This document shows positions 7,100 to 15,683 of a DNA stretch of 20,166 bases, piece after piece (positions within the stretch are counted from its first letter, which is position 1; every line of letters starts with the position of its first letter). A model generated the notes under the pieces. It had not been told where the DNA came from. It saw only the letters and a list, made by a program, of their open reading frames with translations, and searched no databases. This DNA comes from CAZTZY01 sp964617765 (GTDB lineage: Bacteria; Pseudomonadota; Gammaproteobacteria; Pseudomonadales; DT-91), in the NCBI GenBank assembly GCA_964617765.1, contig CAZTZY010000061.1, forward strand, positions 1 to 20,166, read 5' to 3'. Position numbers and translations under genes: made by a program.

Positions 7100-9178
7100 T
7101 TAATGTACATCTTTCCAATATTCACGATTCAATAATAAAGCAAAGACTAGAAATATTGATAAAAATAATAAGCAATATGCGCCTATTGCCTCACGCTGAT
7201 TAAAATCAATACCTAAAAAGGTTCTATCATGTAAACGTGCTGGCTCAGCAGCATAAACCATAAAACTTACCAATTCCCCTATCATTTTATCGAATTCTTC
7301 TTCGTTAAGTTTTCCAGTGCCCTCTACATGAACAGTCCGCCCGCAAGGACTATGCTCATCTTCTATATTTTCATTTGAGATTGGATCGCGTTTAACGCCT
7401 CCATTTGCAGCAACAGCAAATGCGGGCTTGCATAATTGCTCACCTTGAATATTAGCAAGAACGTTAGGCATCCCCACATCTTTAAAAACAAGGTTATTGT
7501 ATCCATAAGGACGTTTGCCATCTTGATAGAATGACTTCAAATAGGTATAAAGCCAAGCATCTCCTCGAGCACGGGCAACCAACGTCAAATCTGGCGGCGC
7601 AGCACCACCAAACCATTTTTTGATAACTGGAGCAGGAACTGAAGCACTCATTAGATCGCCTATTTTCGTGTCATCGAAAATAAAGTGTGTTTGAGCCAAT
7701 TCAACTGGAATTTCAAGGTCATTTGCTAGGCGCTCATAGCGCATATACTGCATACCATGACATCCCATACAATAGTTGATAAATGTTTTGGCACCACTTT
7801 GCAGAACGGCTTTATCTTTTAAATTAGGCTCAAATTCTTCACAAGGAATGGTACCACACTCAAAGTTTGCCTCAGAACCGACTGCCTTTAATGGAATAAC
7901 TGTCAACAATGCAACAATTAAAATACCAAGCAAGGTCCCTTTAATTCCGAAACCACCATTCATTGTTACACGATCAGGCTCTGGCTTAGTGGCTTCCCAC
8001 TTACTCCAGAATGGCATCGTAATAAAATAGGCAAAATAAATTATTGAACAAATCTGCGCTAAAAGCGTTCTCGATGGAGTTGGAGCCTTAACACCCAAGA
8101 CACCCAAAATCAAAAATGAGGCAGAAAACATAAAAAGTGCAAATATACTGAATTTACCTTTATAGCGAATGGATTTAACTGGGCTACGATCTAACCATGG
8201 CAAAACAAATAATATTGCCACTGAACTTCCGAAGGCAATAAAACCAAACAACTTATCTGGCACAGCCCTCAAAATTGAATAAAAAGGCGTAAAATACCAA
8301 ACAGGTGCAATATGAGCAGGTGTTTTCAGAGGGTTAGCTTGCTCAAAATTGGCATGCTCCAAAAAATATCCTCCCATTTCAGGGAAAATAAAAGTAATGG
8401 CGCAAAAAATCATTAAAAACACAACAACGCCAACAATATCATGCACTGTATAATATGGATGAAAAGCAACACCATCCAACGGGATACCATTTTTATCTTT
8501 ATTCTTTTTAATTTCTACGCCATCAGGATTATTAGAACCAACTTCGTGAAGCGCCAATAAATGCAGTACAACCAAAGCAAGTATAATGATAGGGACAGCA
8601 ACAACATGAAGTGCAAAAAAGCGATTTAGCGTAACACCTGATATCAGGTAATCTCCCCGTATCCATTCGATTAATGTATCACCAACAACAGGGATCGCCC
8701 CAAACAAAGAAACAATAACCTGAGCACCCCAATAAGACATTTGCCCCCAAGGCAATATGTAACCCAAAAATGCTTCCGCCATTAATGCAAAGAATATAAG
8801 CATTCCAAAAACCCACACCAACTCGCGTGGCTTTTTATATGAGCCATATAAAAGTGCACGAAACATATGCAAGTACACAACAATGAAAAACGCAGATGCC
8901 CCTGTTGAGTGCATATAGCGAATAATCCACCCATAATCCACATCACGCATAATATATTCAACTGATGCAAATGCCGCGTCTGCAGTAGGCACAAACATCA
9001 TGGTTAACCAGATTCCAGTTAACAATTGATTAACCAATACCAACAGGGACATTACCCCGAAAAAATACCAAAAATTAAAATTCTTGGGCGCATAGTATTG
9101 ACCCATATGCGTATTCCAGGCACGCATAATAGGCAGGCGAGCATCAACCCAATCACGAAAAGCAATCAATTTATTCAT
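7100..9178 (-). CDS. Fused cytochrome b / cytochrome c1 of the bc1 complex
   Basis: One 692-residue frame covers both catalytic haem subunits of ubiquinol:cytochrome c reductase. Residues 1-405 are cytochrome b: haem ligands H90/H104 and H191/H206 on two membrane helices, and the quinol-site motif PVWY (292-295, the beta/gamma-proteobacterial form of PEWY). The pair H191/H206 has one more intervening residue than H90/H104. Residues about 406-436 (MNGGFG, then a hydrophobic stretch ending KAVG) look like the old signal peptide of cytochrome c1, with a possible cleavage after G434. Residues 437-692 are cytochrome c1: haem-binding CMGCH (470-474), probable axial Met570, and a C-terminal anchor helix (666-684). 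Separate b and c1 genes are usual; a joined, later-cleaved form is known from Bradyrhizobium FbcH. The start overlaps the petA stop as TAATG. No ribosome-binding site is evident before Met406. Confidence 0.95.
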   Translation of the reverse strand: MNKLIAFRDWVDARLPIMRAWNTHMGQYYAPKNFNFWYFFGVMSLLVLVNQLLTGIWLTMMFVPTADAAFASVEYIMRDVDYGWIIRYMHSTGASAFFIVVYLHMFRALLYGSYKKPRELVWVFGMLIFFALMAEAFLGYILPWGQMSYWGAQVIVSLFGAIPVVGDTLIEWIRGDYLISGVTLNRFFALHVVAVPIIILALVVLHLLALHEVGSNNPDGVEIKKNKDKNGIPLDGVAFHPYYTVHDIVGVVVFLMIFCAITFIFPEMGGYFLEHANFEQANPLKTPAHIAPVWYFTPFYSILRAVPDKLFGFIAFGSSVAILFVLPWLDRSPVKSIRYKGKFSIFALFMFSASFLILGVLGVKAPTPSRTLLAQICSIIYFAYFITMPFWSKWEATKPEPDRVTMNGGFGIKGTLLGILIVALLTVIPLKAVGSEANFECGTIPCEEFEPNLKDKAVLQSGAKTFINYCMGCHGMQYMRYERLANDLEIPVELAQTHFIFDDTKIGDLMSASVPAPVIKKWFGGAAPPDLTLVARARGDAWLYTYLKSFYQDGKRPYGYNNLVFKDVGMPNVLANIQGEQLCKPAFAVAANGGVKRDPISNENIEDEHSPCGRTVHVEGTGKLNEEEFDKMIGELVSFMVYAAEPARLHDRTFLGIDFNQREAIGAYCLLFLSIFLVFALLLNREYWKDVH

Positions 9179-9789
9179 TATGCCGCTCCTCCATCTTCAC
9201 CAATGATAACCAAGGTATCAGATTCAAATCTAAAAGGTGGAACTTCCAAATTAATAGGAGCTGGTACGCCTTTTAATACACGTCCAGACAAATCAAACTT
9301 GGAGCCGTGGCAAGGACAGAAAAAACCACCGAGCCAACCTTCATCATGCGCACCCGTTGAAGGATCAACTTTGGGCTGAAAACTATTTTTAGGGGCACAA
9401 CCAAGATGTGTACACAATCCGACGAGGATGAGATATTCATCATGGTCAGGGTGTGAGCGATGCGTATTCTTGGCGTAGGCAGGCTGCTTAGACTCATTTG
9501 ATTCAGGATCACGGACATTGTCATTACCTTGCTCAATTAACTGAAGAGCTTCCGGCGTCCGGCGAACGATATAAACTGGCATACCACGCCACTCAACCGT
9601 AATCATCTCCCCCGGCTGTATTTTACTGATATCTTGCTTTACTGGCGCACCTGCGGCCTTAGCTTTTGCGCTCGGCTGCCAAGAACCGATAAAGGGTACT
9701 GCAACACCCACTGCACCCGCTGCGCCTACTGCCGCAGTTGATGCGGCCAAAAAACGTCGACGCGAAACATTCACTCGATCATCACTCAT
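9178..9789 (-). CDS. petA: Ubiquinol-cytochrome c reductase Rieske iron-sulfur subunit
   Basis: The Rieske subunit passes electrons from quinol to cytochrome c1. I use the ATG at 9787-9789 (203 residues), preceded by AGGAG at good spacing, rather than an ATG 30 bp upstream. Residues 9-36 hold a twin-arginine motif (SRRRFLAA) and a hydrophobic segment, the uncleaved Tat signal anchor of this family. The [2Fe-2S] site is CTHLGC (C126, H128, C131) and CPCHG (C158, C160, H161), where C126, H128, C158 and H161 bind the cluster and C131/C160 form the disulfide. It is the first gene of the bc1 operon, overlapping the cytochrome b/c1 start by one base (TAATG). Confidence 0.97.
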   Translation of the reverse strand: MSDDRVNVSRRRFLAASTAAVGAAGAVGVAVPFIGSWQPSAKAKAAGAPVKQDISKIQPGEMITVEWRGMPVYIVRRTPEALQLIEQGNDNVRDPESNESKQPAYAKNTHRSHPDHDEYLILVGLCTHLGCAPKNSFQPKVDPSTGAHDEGWLGGFFCPCHGSKFDLSGRVLKGVPAPINLEVPPFRFESDTLVIIGEDGGAA

Positions 9790-9857
9790 TAAGTAGTCTC
9801 CTGTCTGCCGCCCATTCAAGAATCGGCTTGACTTAAATACCCAAAAAAACGCCGCAA

Positions 9858-9886
9858 ATAGTAAAGAAAAACCCTTTTTTTTACAA
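9858..9886 (-). promoter_or_regulatory. Candidate promoter of the petA-cytochrome b/c1 operon
   Basis: On the minus strand TTGTAA (9881-9886) and TACTAT (9858-9863) are separated by 17 bp, about 70 bp before the petA start. The region also contains CCCTT/AAGGG arms overlapping the -35 side, which could instead be a second, weak terminator for rpsI. Assignment rests only on hexamer match and position. Confidence 0.4.
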
Positions 9887-9939
9887 GGGAAATCAACTTA
9901 TTAAAAAGCAGCAAAAACAACTCTTCGACATGATTTCCC

Positions 9940-9971
9940 AAAAAAAAAGCCCAAGTTGAACTTGGGCTTTT
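9940..9971 (-). terminator. Strong terminator after rplM-rpsI
   Basis: A perfect 9-bp stem AAGCCCAAG/CTTGGGCTT (9947-9955 with 9961-9969) with a 5-nt loop is followed on the minus strand by a run of T (9940-9948). It lies about 20 bp after the rpsI stop. Confidence 0.92.
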
Positions 9972-9988
9972 CTCCAACAATGAAGCAA

Positions 9989-10381
9989 TTAACGTTTTGA
10001 AAATTGTGGTTTCTTGCGCGCTTTGCGCAAACCAACTTTCTTACGCTCTACTCCACGAGCATCGCGTGTTACATAACCGGCCTTGCGCAATGGACTACGG
10101 AGAGTTTCATCATATTCCATCAATGCACGCGTCAAACCATGACGAATTGCACCAGCCTGGCCAAAACTTCCACCACCAGAAACAGTTACATTGATATCAA
10201 ATTTGCCGTTCATATCAATAACATCCAAAGGTTGACGCACAATCATGCGCGCCACTTCACGACCAAAATATTGATCCAGTGTACGATCATTGATAGTGAT
10301 ATCGCCTTTACCTGACTTGATAAAAACTCTTGCGGTTGATGTCTTGCGACGACCGGTACCATAATATTGTGTGCTAGACAT
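9989..10381 (-). CDS. rpsI: Small ribosomal subunit protein uS9
   Basis: The 130-residue protein is full length for bacterial S9. It has the N-terminal YYGTGRRKTSTARVF motif, the SGGGSFGQAGAIRHG loop, and the basic C-terminal tail RKKPQFSKR that reaches the P-site tRNA. It follows rplM by 14 bp in the conserved rplM-rpsI operon and ends at a strong terminator. Confidence 0.98.
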   Translation of the reverse strand: MSSTQYYGTGRRKTSTARVFIKSGKGDITINDRTLDQYFGREVARMIVRQPLDVIDMNGKFDINVTVSGGGSFGQAGAIRHGLTRALMEYDETLRSPLRKAGYVTRDARGVERKKVGLRKARKKPQFSKR

Positions 10382-10395
10382 AGAGTTAGCTTCCG

Positions 10396-10824
10396 TTAAA
10401 TCTGTAATTCTTTAGGTTGTTGAGCAGCATGCGGATGGGAAGTACCAGCATAGACTTTCAACTTGGAAAACATCTGACGACCCAGCGGGTTTTTAGGGAG
10501 CATACCCTTCACTGCGGTCTCAATTACACGCTCTGGAGCCTTATCAATCAATTTTTCAAAAGAAATTGACTTCAAATTGCCCACATAACCTGTGTAATGA
10601 TGATACATTTTATCTGATGCCTTATTGCCAGTTACAGCTACTTTCTCTGCATTTACAACAACAATAAAATCACCGGTATCAACATGCGGGGTATATTCTG
10701 GCTTATGTTTGCCACGCAGGCGATGGGCAAGTTCTGCCGCTAAACGACCTAAAGTTTTCCCTTCCGCGTCAACAATGTACCAGTCCTGCTTTACAGCATT
10801 GGGTTTTGCACTGTAAGTTTTCAT
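10396..10824 (-). CDS. rplM: Large ribosomal subunit protein uL13
   Basis: From the ATG at 10822-10824 the protein is 142 residues, the same length as E. coli L13, and starts MKTYSAKP as the family does. An ATG 30 bp upstream is rejected because it adds a non-family extension. Family motifs include WYIVDAEGKTLGRLA, RGKHKPEYTPH, GDFIVVVNAEKVAVTG and GMLPKNPLGR. L13 is an early assembly protein of the 50S subunit. In E. coli L13 represses its own operon through the mRNA leader; I do not see an obvious equivalent structure here. Confidence 0.98.
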   Translation of the reverse strand: MKTYSAKPNAVKQDWYIVDAEGKTLGRLAAELAHRLRGKHKPEYTPHVDTGDFIVVVNAEKVAVTGNKASDKMYHHYTGYVGNLKSISFEKLIDKAPERVIETAVKGMLPKNPLGRQMFSKLKVYAGTSHPHAAQQPKELQI

Positions 10825-10871
10825 ATCTGTTCTGCCTAAAAATAAAGAGCGCACTCACAACAAGGACGCGA

Positions 10872-10900
10872 ATACTAAAGGAAGTATATTCACAGTTCAA
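10872..10900 (-). promoter_or_regulatory. Promoter of the rplM-rpsI operon
   Basis: On the minus strand TTGAAC (10895-10900) and TAGTAT (10872-10877) are separated by exactly 17 bp. This places the start of transcription near 10865 and gives a leader of about 40 nt before rplM. Confidence 0.65.
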
Positions 10901-10953
10901 GTCGAATTTATGTATTTTTCAACTCGATCAGTAATTCCCGAATATACATGGCA

Positions 10954-12063
10954 CTAGGGCCTATGCTCTGCTGAGAGGTAACTATGGGATTGCATCTCTA
11001 GCAAGCGACTTTGGGTACGTTCAAATTCAAATTTTAACTTGGTTCCAATATACAGATCAGCAATCGATTTCTCTGCAGAAAGAACCAACTTTACATTTCT
11101 ATCATAAAACTCATCAATCATATTAATAAAGCGCCTGGCCTGATCTTCTCTGGACGCATCCAGACAGGGCACATTACTTACTATCACGGCATGATAAATT
11201 CGCGCCAACTCAATGTAATCATTTTGGCTGCGCGGACCATCACAGAGCTCTTTAAAATCAAACCAGACTACATCATCCGCCTCAAAACGGGAATGTAGTT
11301 GCCGATAGTTAACCTCCACAATGACATTTTCACATAACTCATCTGGCGCCAAACTCAGAAGGCTTTTCATTAAGCTCGCATCGGCAGCAGCGCCTAATGG
11401 AAAATAGTAAAGATCAGCCTGTTCAAGTGCGCGCAACCGATAATCCACACCACCATCAATGTTTAAAACTTCACAATGTTTTTTTAATTGTACAATTGCA
11501 GGCAAAAATCGCTGTCTCTGCAAACCATTTTTATACAATTCGTCCGGAACAATATTAGATGTGGCAACTAATGTAACTCCCAAATCGAAAAGCCTTTCAA
11601 AAAGACCACCCAATATCATGGCATCCGTGATATCGGAAACAAAAAACTCATCGAAACAAATAATGCTAGCCTGTTTTGCAATTTTGGATGCCACCATATC
11701 CAATGGGTTTTTATTTCCCTCAAGAAGCCTAAGCTCAGCGTGGATATATTGCATAAACCGGTGAAAATGAGACCTCATTTTATTTTCAAACGGCAAACAA
11801 TCATAAAATATATCCATTAAATAGGTTTTTCCACGACCTACACCACCCCATAAGTACAAACCTTTGATGGGCTCCTGCCCTGAATGACCACTCAAAATTG
11901 TTTTAAGTTTAAAAATAAGATCCTTTTGCCCTATTGATTGCTGCTGTTTCTTGATTAACGATTCAAAGAGAAACTGTAACTTTTCGATAGCAAATCTCTG
12001 CGCGGCATCGTGCTGAAAATCAGGACGGAGCAAATCTTGCTGGTAACGCTCAAGTGGGGTCAT
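10954..12063 (-). CDS. zapE: Cell division protein ZapE (AFG1-type ATPase)
   Basis: ZapE is an AAA-type ATPase that joins the Z-ring late in division in E. coli and is needed under low oxygen and at high temperature. The nucleotide site is clear: Walker A GGVGRGKT and Walker B IICFDEF, followed by FVSDITDAMIL as in the AFG1/LACE1 family. The ATG at 12061-12063 gives MTPLERYQQDLLRP, matching the family start, with 369 residues; an ATG 12 bp upstream is equally possible. It sits between zapG and rplM, as in E. coli and Pseudomonas. Confidence 0.95.
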   Translation of the reverse strand: MTPLERYQQDLLRPDFQHDAAQRFAIEKLQFLFESLIKKQQQSIGQKDLIFKLKTILSGHSGQEPIKGLYLWGGVGRGKTYLMDIFYDCLPFENKMRSHFHRFMQYIHAELRLLEGNKNPLDMVASKIAKQASIICFDEFFVSDITDAMILGGLFERLFDLGVTLVATSNIVPDELYKNGLQRQRFLPAIVQLKKHCEVLNIDGGVDYRLRALEQADLYYFPLGAAADASLMKSLLSLAPDELCENVIVEVNYRQLHSRFEADDVVWFDFKELCDGPRSQNDYIELARIYHAVIVSNVPCLDASREDQARRFINMIDEFYDRNVKLVLSAEKSIADLYIGTKLKFEFERTQSRLLEMQSHSYLSAEHRP

Positions 12064-12178
12064 TTCATCAAACATGCAGACATGAGTAAAATCGCCCGAA
12101 CTTTACTATCAGAAAATTTTTTTCGCAATTAAGTAACCTTAATCTACAAAAAATACTTTTTACTATGAATTAGGAGGC

Positions 12179-12184
12179 TATAAT
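12179..12184 (+). promoter_or_regulatory. Candidate -10 box for zapG
   Basis: A perfect TATAAT lies 48 bp before the zapG start in the divergent spacer with zapE. Upstream there is only a poor -35 (CTTTTT at 17 bp, or TTTACT at 14 bp). AGGAGG lies immediately before it but would not be transcribed from this promoter. Confidence 0.4.
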
Positions 12185-12232
12185 CTCTATGAAGATATTT
12201 ATTCAGAACTTTTACGTGGACTATCAGATATT

Positions 12233-12685
12233 ATGCTTACAGGATTATTTTTTTTCCTCATTGGCGCCATTGTAGGTGCCTTTTTGTTCATGAAATTTTC
12301 ACCAGAACAAAAAAAGGCCAGAAACATTATAAAGCACCTGCATGAACAACAAGATGAATTTAAAAACTACCAACTTGGTGTTACTCAACATTTTGTTGAT
12401 ACATCTCGCCTGCTGAAACAACTATCTGATAGTTACTCTACCCTTCACAATCATTTGGCAAAAGGAGCGGAGAATCTGTGCGCCCAAAATACGGTAACTC
12501 CCATTATTCAACCTATACCTATTATGGATCCTTCCTTTTCTAGCAACTCCATGGATTCAGGCAATATTAATCCACCTTTAGATTATGCACCTCGCACAAC
12601 ACCTTATGATCGTGGCACTTTAAATGAAGAATATGGATTGGAAAAGGTTCGCATAGAACAGGGAAATTCTTCCAAAGTATCTTGA
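12233..12685 (+). CDS. zapG: ZapG/YhcB family inner-membrane protein (DUF1043)
   Basis: The 150-residue protein has one N-terminal membrane helix (residues about 3-20, FFFLIGAIVGAFLFMK). A predicted coiled coil of about residues 24-85 follows (HLHEQQDEFKNYQLGVTQHFVDTS). After that comes a low-complexity Pro/Ser/Asn tail. This is the layout of YhcB/ZapG, which in E. coli links cell division with envelope growth. Its place next to zapE supports the call, as the two are neighbours in E. coli. The ribosome-binding site is weak. It converges on the Nif3-like gene with 14 bp between stops. Confidence 0.88.
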   Translation: MLTGLFFFLIGAIVGAFLFMKFSPEQKKARNIIKHLHEQQDEFKNYQLGVTQHFVDTSRLLKQLSDSYSTLHNHLAKGAENLCAQNTVTPIIQPIPIMDPSFSSNSMDSGNINPPLDYAPRTTPYDRGTLNEEYGLEKVRIEQGNSSKVS

Positions 12686-12699
12686 TGGATCTCATTTGC

Positions 12700-13458
12700 C
12701 TAAACCGGATTATCTATATCGACAAATTCGCAATACACACCTAAATGATTTGCTAAATGCTCCCCTAGAGCTTTCACGCCATATCGCTCTGTCGCATGAT
12801 GACCTGCCGAAATAAAACAAATATCCATTTCTCGAGCTATATGTACTGTTTGCTCTGATATCTCACCAGTTATAAAACAGTCAACACCTCTTATAATTGC
12901 CTTATCGATATAGGACTGTGCAGCTCCAGTACACCATGCAACTGAACGAATATTTTTAGTTCCCTCTCCAATTAATAATGCCTTTTTATTTAGTTTTACC
13001 GCAATATGATCAATTAACTCTGCTGCCGTCATTACTGCCTTTAACTCCCCAACCAATCCTATCGGCCTAGGACTATCATCCAAGCCTTTGACAACACTGA
13101 AATCTAACATCTTCGCCAATTGTGCGTTATTGCCTAATTCATGATGCGCATCCAAAGGCAAATGATATGCCAACAAACTGATATCGTTTATCATCAACTT
13201 CTTTATACGATTTGCTTTCATTCCAACAATGGAAGGATCTTCACCCTTCCAAAAATAACCATGATGAACAATTAAGGCATCGGCATTTAATTCAATCGCC
13301 TTATCAATCAATGCTGCGGATGCTGTTACGCCAGTTACAATTCTAGATACTGAAAGGCCTCCCTCCACTTGTAATCCGTTAGGACAATAATCTGAAAAAG
13401 CATCGATATCCAACAATTTATTGGTATAGGTAACCAGTTCTTGCAAAGAAATTGCCAT
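12700..13458 (-). CDS. Nif3-like dinuclear metal centre protein (YbgI/DUF34 family)
   Basis: From the ATG at 13456-13458 (252 residues, preceded by AAGGAAG) the protein matches the Nif3/YbgI family in length. An upstream ATG at 13500 lacks support. The presumed dinuclear metal ligands are in ALIVHHGYFWKG (H65, H66), HLPLDAH (D103) and near the C-terminus SAGHHATERYG (H220/H221, E224). The N-terminal DYCPNGLQVEG motif is typical. Structures of the family show a hexameric ring with metal pairs, but no reaction is firmly established. In Pseudomonas a homologue also lies near algW/degS. Confidence 0.93.
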   Translation of the reverse strand: MAISLQELVTYTNKLLDIDAFSDYCPNGLQVEGGLSVSRIVTGVTASAALIDKAIELNADALIVHHGYFWKGEDPSIVGMKANRIKKLMINDISLLAYHLPLDAHHELGNNAQLAKMLDFSVVKGLDDSPRPIGLVGELKAVMTAAELIDHIAVKLNKKALLIGEGTKNIRSVAWCTGAAQSYIDKAIIRGVDCFITGEISEQTVHIAREMDICFISAGHHATERYGVKALGEHLANHLGVYCEFVDIDNPV

Positions 13459-13491
13459 AAAAGTCTTCCTTAGTTTTATTTTATATACGAT

Positions 13492-13497
13492 TATAAT
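13492..13497 (+). promoter_or_regulatory. Candidate -10 box for degS, within a palindrome
   Basis: TATAAT lies 41 bp before the degS start, inside the perfect palindrome GATTATAATC (13490-13499). A moderate -35, TTAGTT, lies 16 bp upstream. The palindrome means a -10-like sequence also reads on the minus strand toward the Nif3-like gene, so one spot may serve both divergent genes. Confidence 0.35.
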
Positions 13498-13538
13498 CAA
13501 CCAAGTATCGCTATTATCAAAATATATATTAAAAAACC

Positions 13539-14606
13539 ATGAAATTTATTCACTCAATTCTTTTAGGACTGGTTTTCGGGGCTCTAGTCGCCTTTACAGG
13601 CGTCTTACTTATGCAAAACCAATCCCAACACTCACTTGCTGATGCTGCCAACAAAGCCGCTCCATCGGTTGTAAATATCTACACTACAAAAATCACCCAA
13701 ATTCCCAGCATAACCACCAATGAAGGGTTACCCGACTATTTTTCCAACCAACGACAAAAACGCTATCAACAAAAACGCGAGCTCAGTTTAGGATCAGGCG
13801 TCATTATTAATCAGCACGGATTCATCCTGACTAACTATCATGTCATCAAAAATGCCCAGGAAATTCTTATTCTTACTTATGATGGAAGGGAAACTCTTGC
13901 CAGCATAACGGGTATAGATAAAGAAACAGATCTCGCTGTTTTAAAAGTTCAAATCAATAATTTGGTTCCCGTAGATATTGGCGACCTGAATGATATGCGT
14001 ACCGGTGATCCTGTTCTGGCTATTGGCAATCCTTATGGCTTTGGACAAACGGTAACTTCCGGCATTATTTCTGCGATGGGTCGATATGGCCTGAACATCA
14101 ATACCTATGAAAATTTCATACAAACAGACGCCGCAATCAATATTGGCAGTTCTGGTGGTGCACTAGTGAATAGTAACGGAGAACTCATTGGGATCAACTC
14201 AGCCATTTACTCACAAACAGGTGGATCGCAAGGTATAGGACTCGCCATACCAATAGATATAGCCACCAAGGTCATGACCGATATTATTCGCCATGGTCAA
14301 GTTGTCAGGGGATGGCTTGGACTTGAAGTTACCCAATTAACTCCTACATTAGCAAGTCAATTAAATCTACAGCAAACCTCAGGGGTTATCATTACCAATA
14401 CACACAATAATGGCCCTGCTGAACGGGCAGGCTTAGCTCCTGGAGATATTATTATCAGTATCGATAAAAAGCCCATCAAAAATGGCCAGGAAGGTTTACT
14501 GGAAGTTGCCAATATTGAGCCGGGGAAAAATATAGATATTGAAATCATCAGGGATAATCAAACCCTGACAATTTCCTTAATCGTGGGCGTGCGCCCTTCG
14601 TTATAA
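13539..14606 (+). CDS. degS: Periplasmic serine protease DegS/AlgW (site-1 protease of envelope stress)
   Basis: DegS (AlgW in Pseudomonas) is an inner-membrane-anchored trimeric protease that cuts the anti-sigma factor RseA/MucA when its PDZ domain senses misfolded outer-membrane proteins. The 355-residue protein has one N-terminal membrane anchor (residues 7-26) and no cleaved signal. The trypsin-like domain has catalytic H101 (LTNYHVI), D131 (DKETDLAVL) and S205 (INIGSSGGALVN). A single PDZ domain (from about residue 250; GVIITNTHNNGPAERAGLAPGD) follows. One PDZ rather than two separates it from DegP/DegQ. It converges on hisC with a shared stop region. Confidence 0.95.
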   Translation: MKFIHSILLGLVFGALVAFTGVLLMQNQSQHSLADAANKAAPSVVNIYTTKITQIPSITTNEGLPDYFSNQRQKRYQQKRELSLGSGVIINQHGFILTNYHVIKNAQEILILTYDGRETLASITGIDKETDLAVLKVQINNLVPVDIGDLNDMRTGDPVLAIGNPYGFGQTVTSGIISAMGRYGLNINTYENFIQTDAAINIGSSGGALVNSNGELIGINSAIYSQTGGSQGIGLAIPIDIATKVMTDIIRHGQVVRGWLGLEVTQLTPTLASQLNLQQTSGVIITNTHNNGPAERAGLAPGDIIISIDKKPIKNGQEGLLEVANIEPGKNIDIEIIRDNQTLTISLIVGVRPSL

Positions 14607-15683
14607 AATCGACTGTTTGAAAGCCTTAAGGAATAAAGCATTTTCCTGATCAGTACTCACAGTAATGCGAAGACATTGCTTTAACATTGGGTGACCACCC
14701 GCCAAACATTTAACTAAAACACCCAGCTGCTTTAGCTTTTCGCAGATGGTTTTAGCATCTTTGTCTGTTCTTATTAGTAAAAAGTTGGCCTGACTAGGGA
14801 AAATTTCAATGCCTTCTAACACTTGTAATTGCTGCGCAAGGATAGCCCTTTGCGTCTTGATCAATTCAGCCTGGATTTGCAATACATCATAATGCTGCAA
14901 TGCAAAAAGCGCGGTCACTTGAGTTAATATATTAATATTATAAGGCAGACGAATCTTGTTGAATTGCTCAATCCATGCTCGCTTGCCAATTAACATACCC
15001 AGTCGCAAGCCAGCCAAACCGACTTTTGACAAAGTACGCATAATAACGACATTATCGTAATTCGACGCAAGATCTAACATATTTCCTTCAGTGAAAGCAA
15101 TATAGGCCTCATCAATCACCACCAATCCATTGCTTGCCTCAATAATCTCAACCAGTTCTTCCGCAGAAAAACTATTGCCCGTGGGATTATTGGGCACTGC
15201 AAAAAACAACAGGTTTGGCTGATGGAGCCTGATGGCCGCTATTGTATCGGGCAAATTTAAAGTGAAATCATCATTTAAGCGTACACTATGGAAATCCATC
15301 GCCACGGTATCGGCAATCACCTTATACATAACGAAACTTGGCTCAATTGAAAACATTGAAGAGCCTTCAATATTCAACGCCATAGTTAATATCTGGATAA
15401 TTTCATCAGAACCATTACCTAACATGACATCCAGGCCAGCTGGAATGCTCATCACTTCGATAATTTTATTGCGCAAATTATCGGCGGAGGCACTGGGATA
15501 ACGATTGATTTCAGCGTTTCTAACTAATTCCAGCCATTGTGACTTTAATGCATCATCCCAGGTATATGGGTTCTCCATTGCATCAAGCTTCAACATGCCT
15601 GCCGAAGGTGCAACATGGTAAGGCTGCATGGCTTGAACAACAGGTGTTAATAATCGCTGTATCGTATTGTCGAGATTACTCAT
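14601..15683 (-). CDS. hisC: Histidinol-phosphate aminotransferase
   Basis: HisC is the PLP enzyme that converts imidazole-acetol phosphate to L-histidinol phosphate. From the ATG at 15681-15683 the protein has 360 residues, the usual length. A longer frame starting inside hisD is unlikely. Motifs: LDAMENPYTW near the start, LGNGSDEII, PNNPTGN, VVIDEAY, and the PLP lysine K220 in TLSKVGLAGLRLG. Its start overlaps the end of hisD by 8 bp, so translation is coupled. It is the last gene of the minus-strand run. No terminator is visible before it meets degS head-on. Confidence 0.96.
   Translation of the reverse strand: MSNLDNTIQRLLTPVVQAMQPYHVAPSAGMLKLDAMENPYTWDDALKSQWLELVRNAEINRYPSASADNLRNKIIEVMSIPAGLDVMLGNGSDEIIQILTMALNIEGSSMFSIEPSFVMYKVIADTVAMDFHSVRLNDDFTLNLPDTIAAIRLHQPNLLFFAVPNNPTGNSFSAEELVEIIEASNGLVVIDEAYIAFTEGNMLDLASNYDNVVIMRTLSKVGLAGLRLGMLIGKRAWIEQFNKIRLPYNINILTQVTALFALQHYDVLQIQAELIKTQRAILAQQLQVLEGIEIFPSQANFLLIRTDKDAKTICEKLKQLGVLVKCLAGGHPMLKQCLRITVSTDQENALFLKAFKQSIL

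Noticed and set aside
9871..9889. CCCTT/AAGGG hairpin followed by T on the minus strand, a possible second rpsI terminator
   Set aside because: The stem is only 5 bp with a T-rich loop, a much stronger terminator stands just upstream at 9940-9971, and the same bases fit a petA promoter.
10905..10929. AGTTGAA/TTCGACT hairpin between zapE and rplM, considered as an L13 leader or terminator
   Set aside because: It lies upstream of the predicted rplM transcription start, so it is not in the leader, and it has no T-tract.
12189..12275. A 28-codon leader ORF with AGGAGG upstream, overlapping the zapG start out of frame
   Set aside because: The AGGAGG lies 11 nt from the ATG and upstream of a perfect TATAAT. 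From that promoter it would not be transcribed, and the peptide has no recognisable features.
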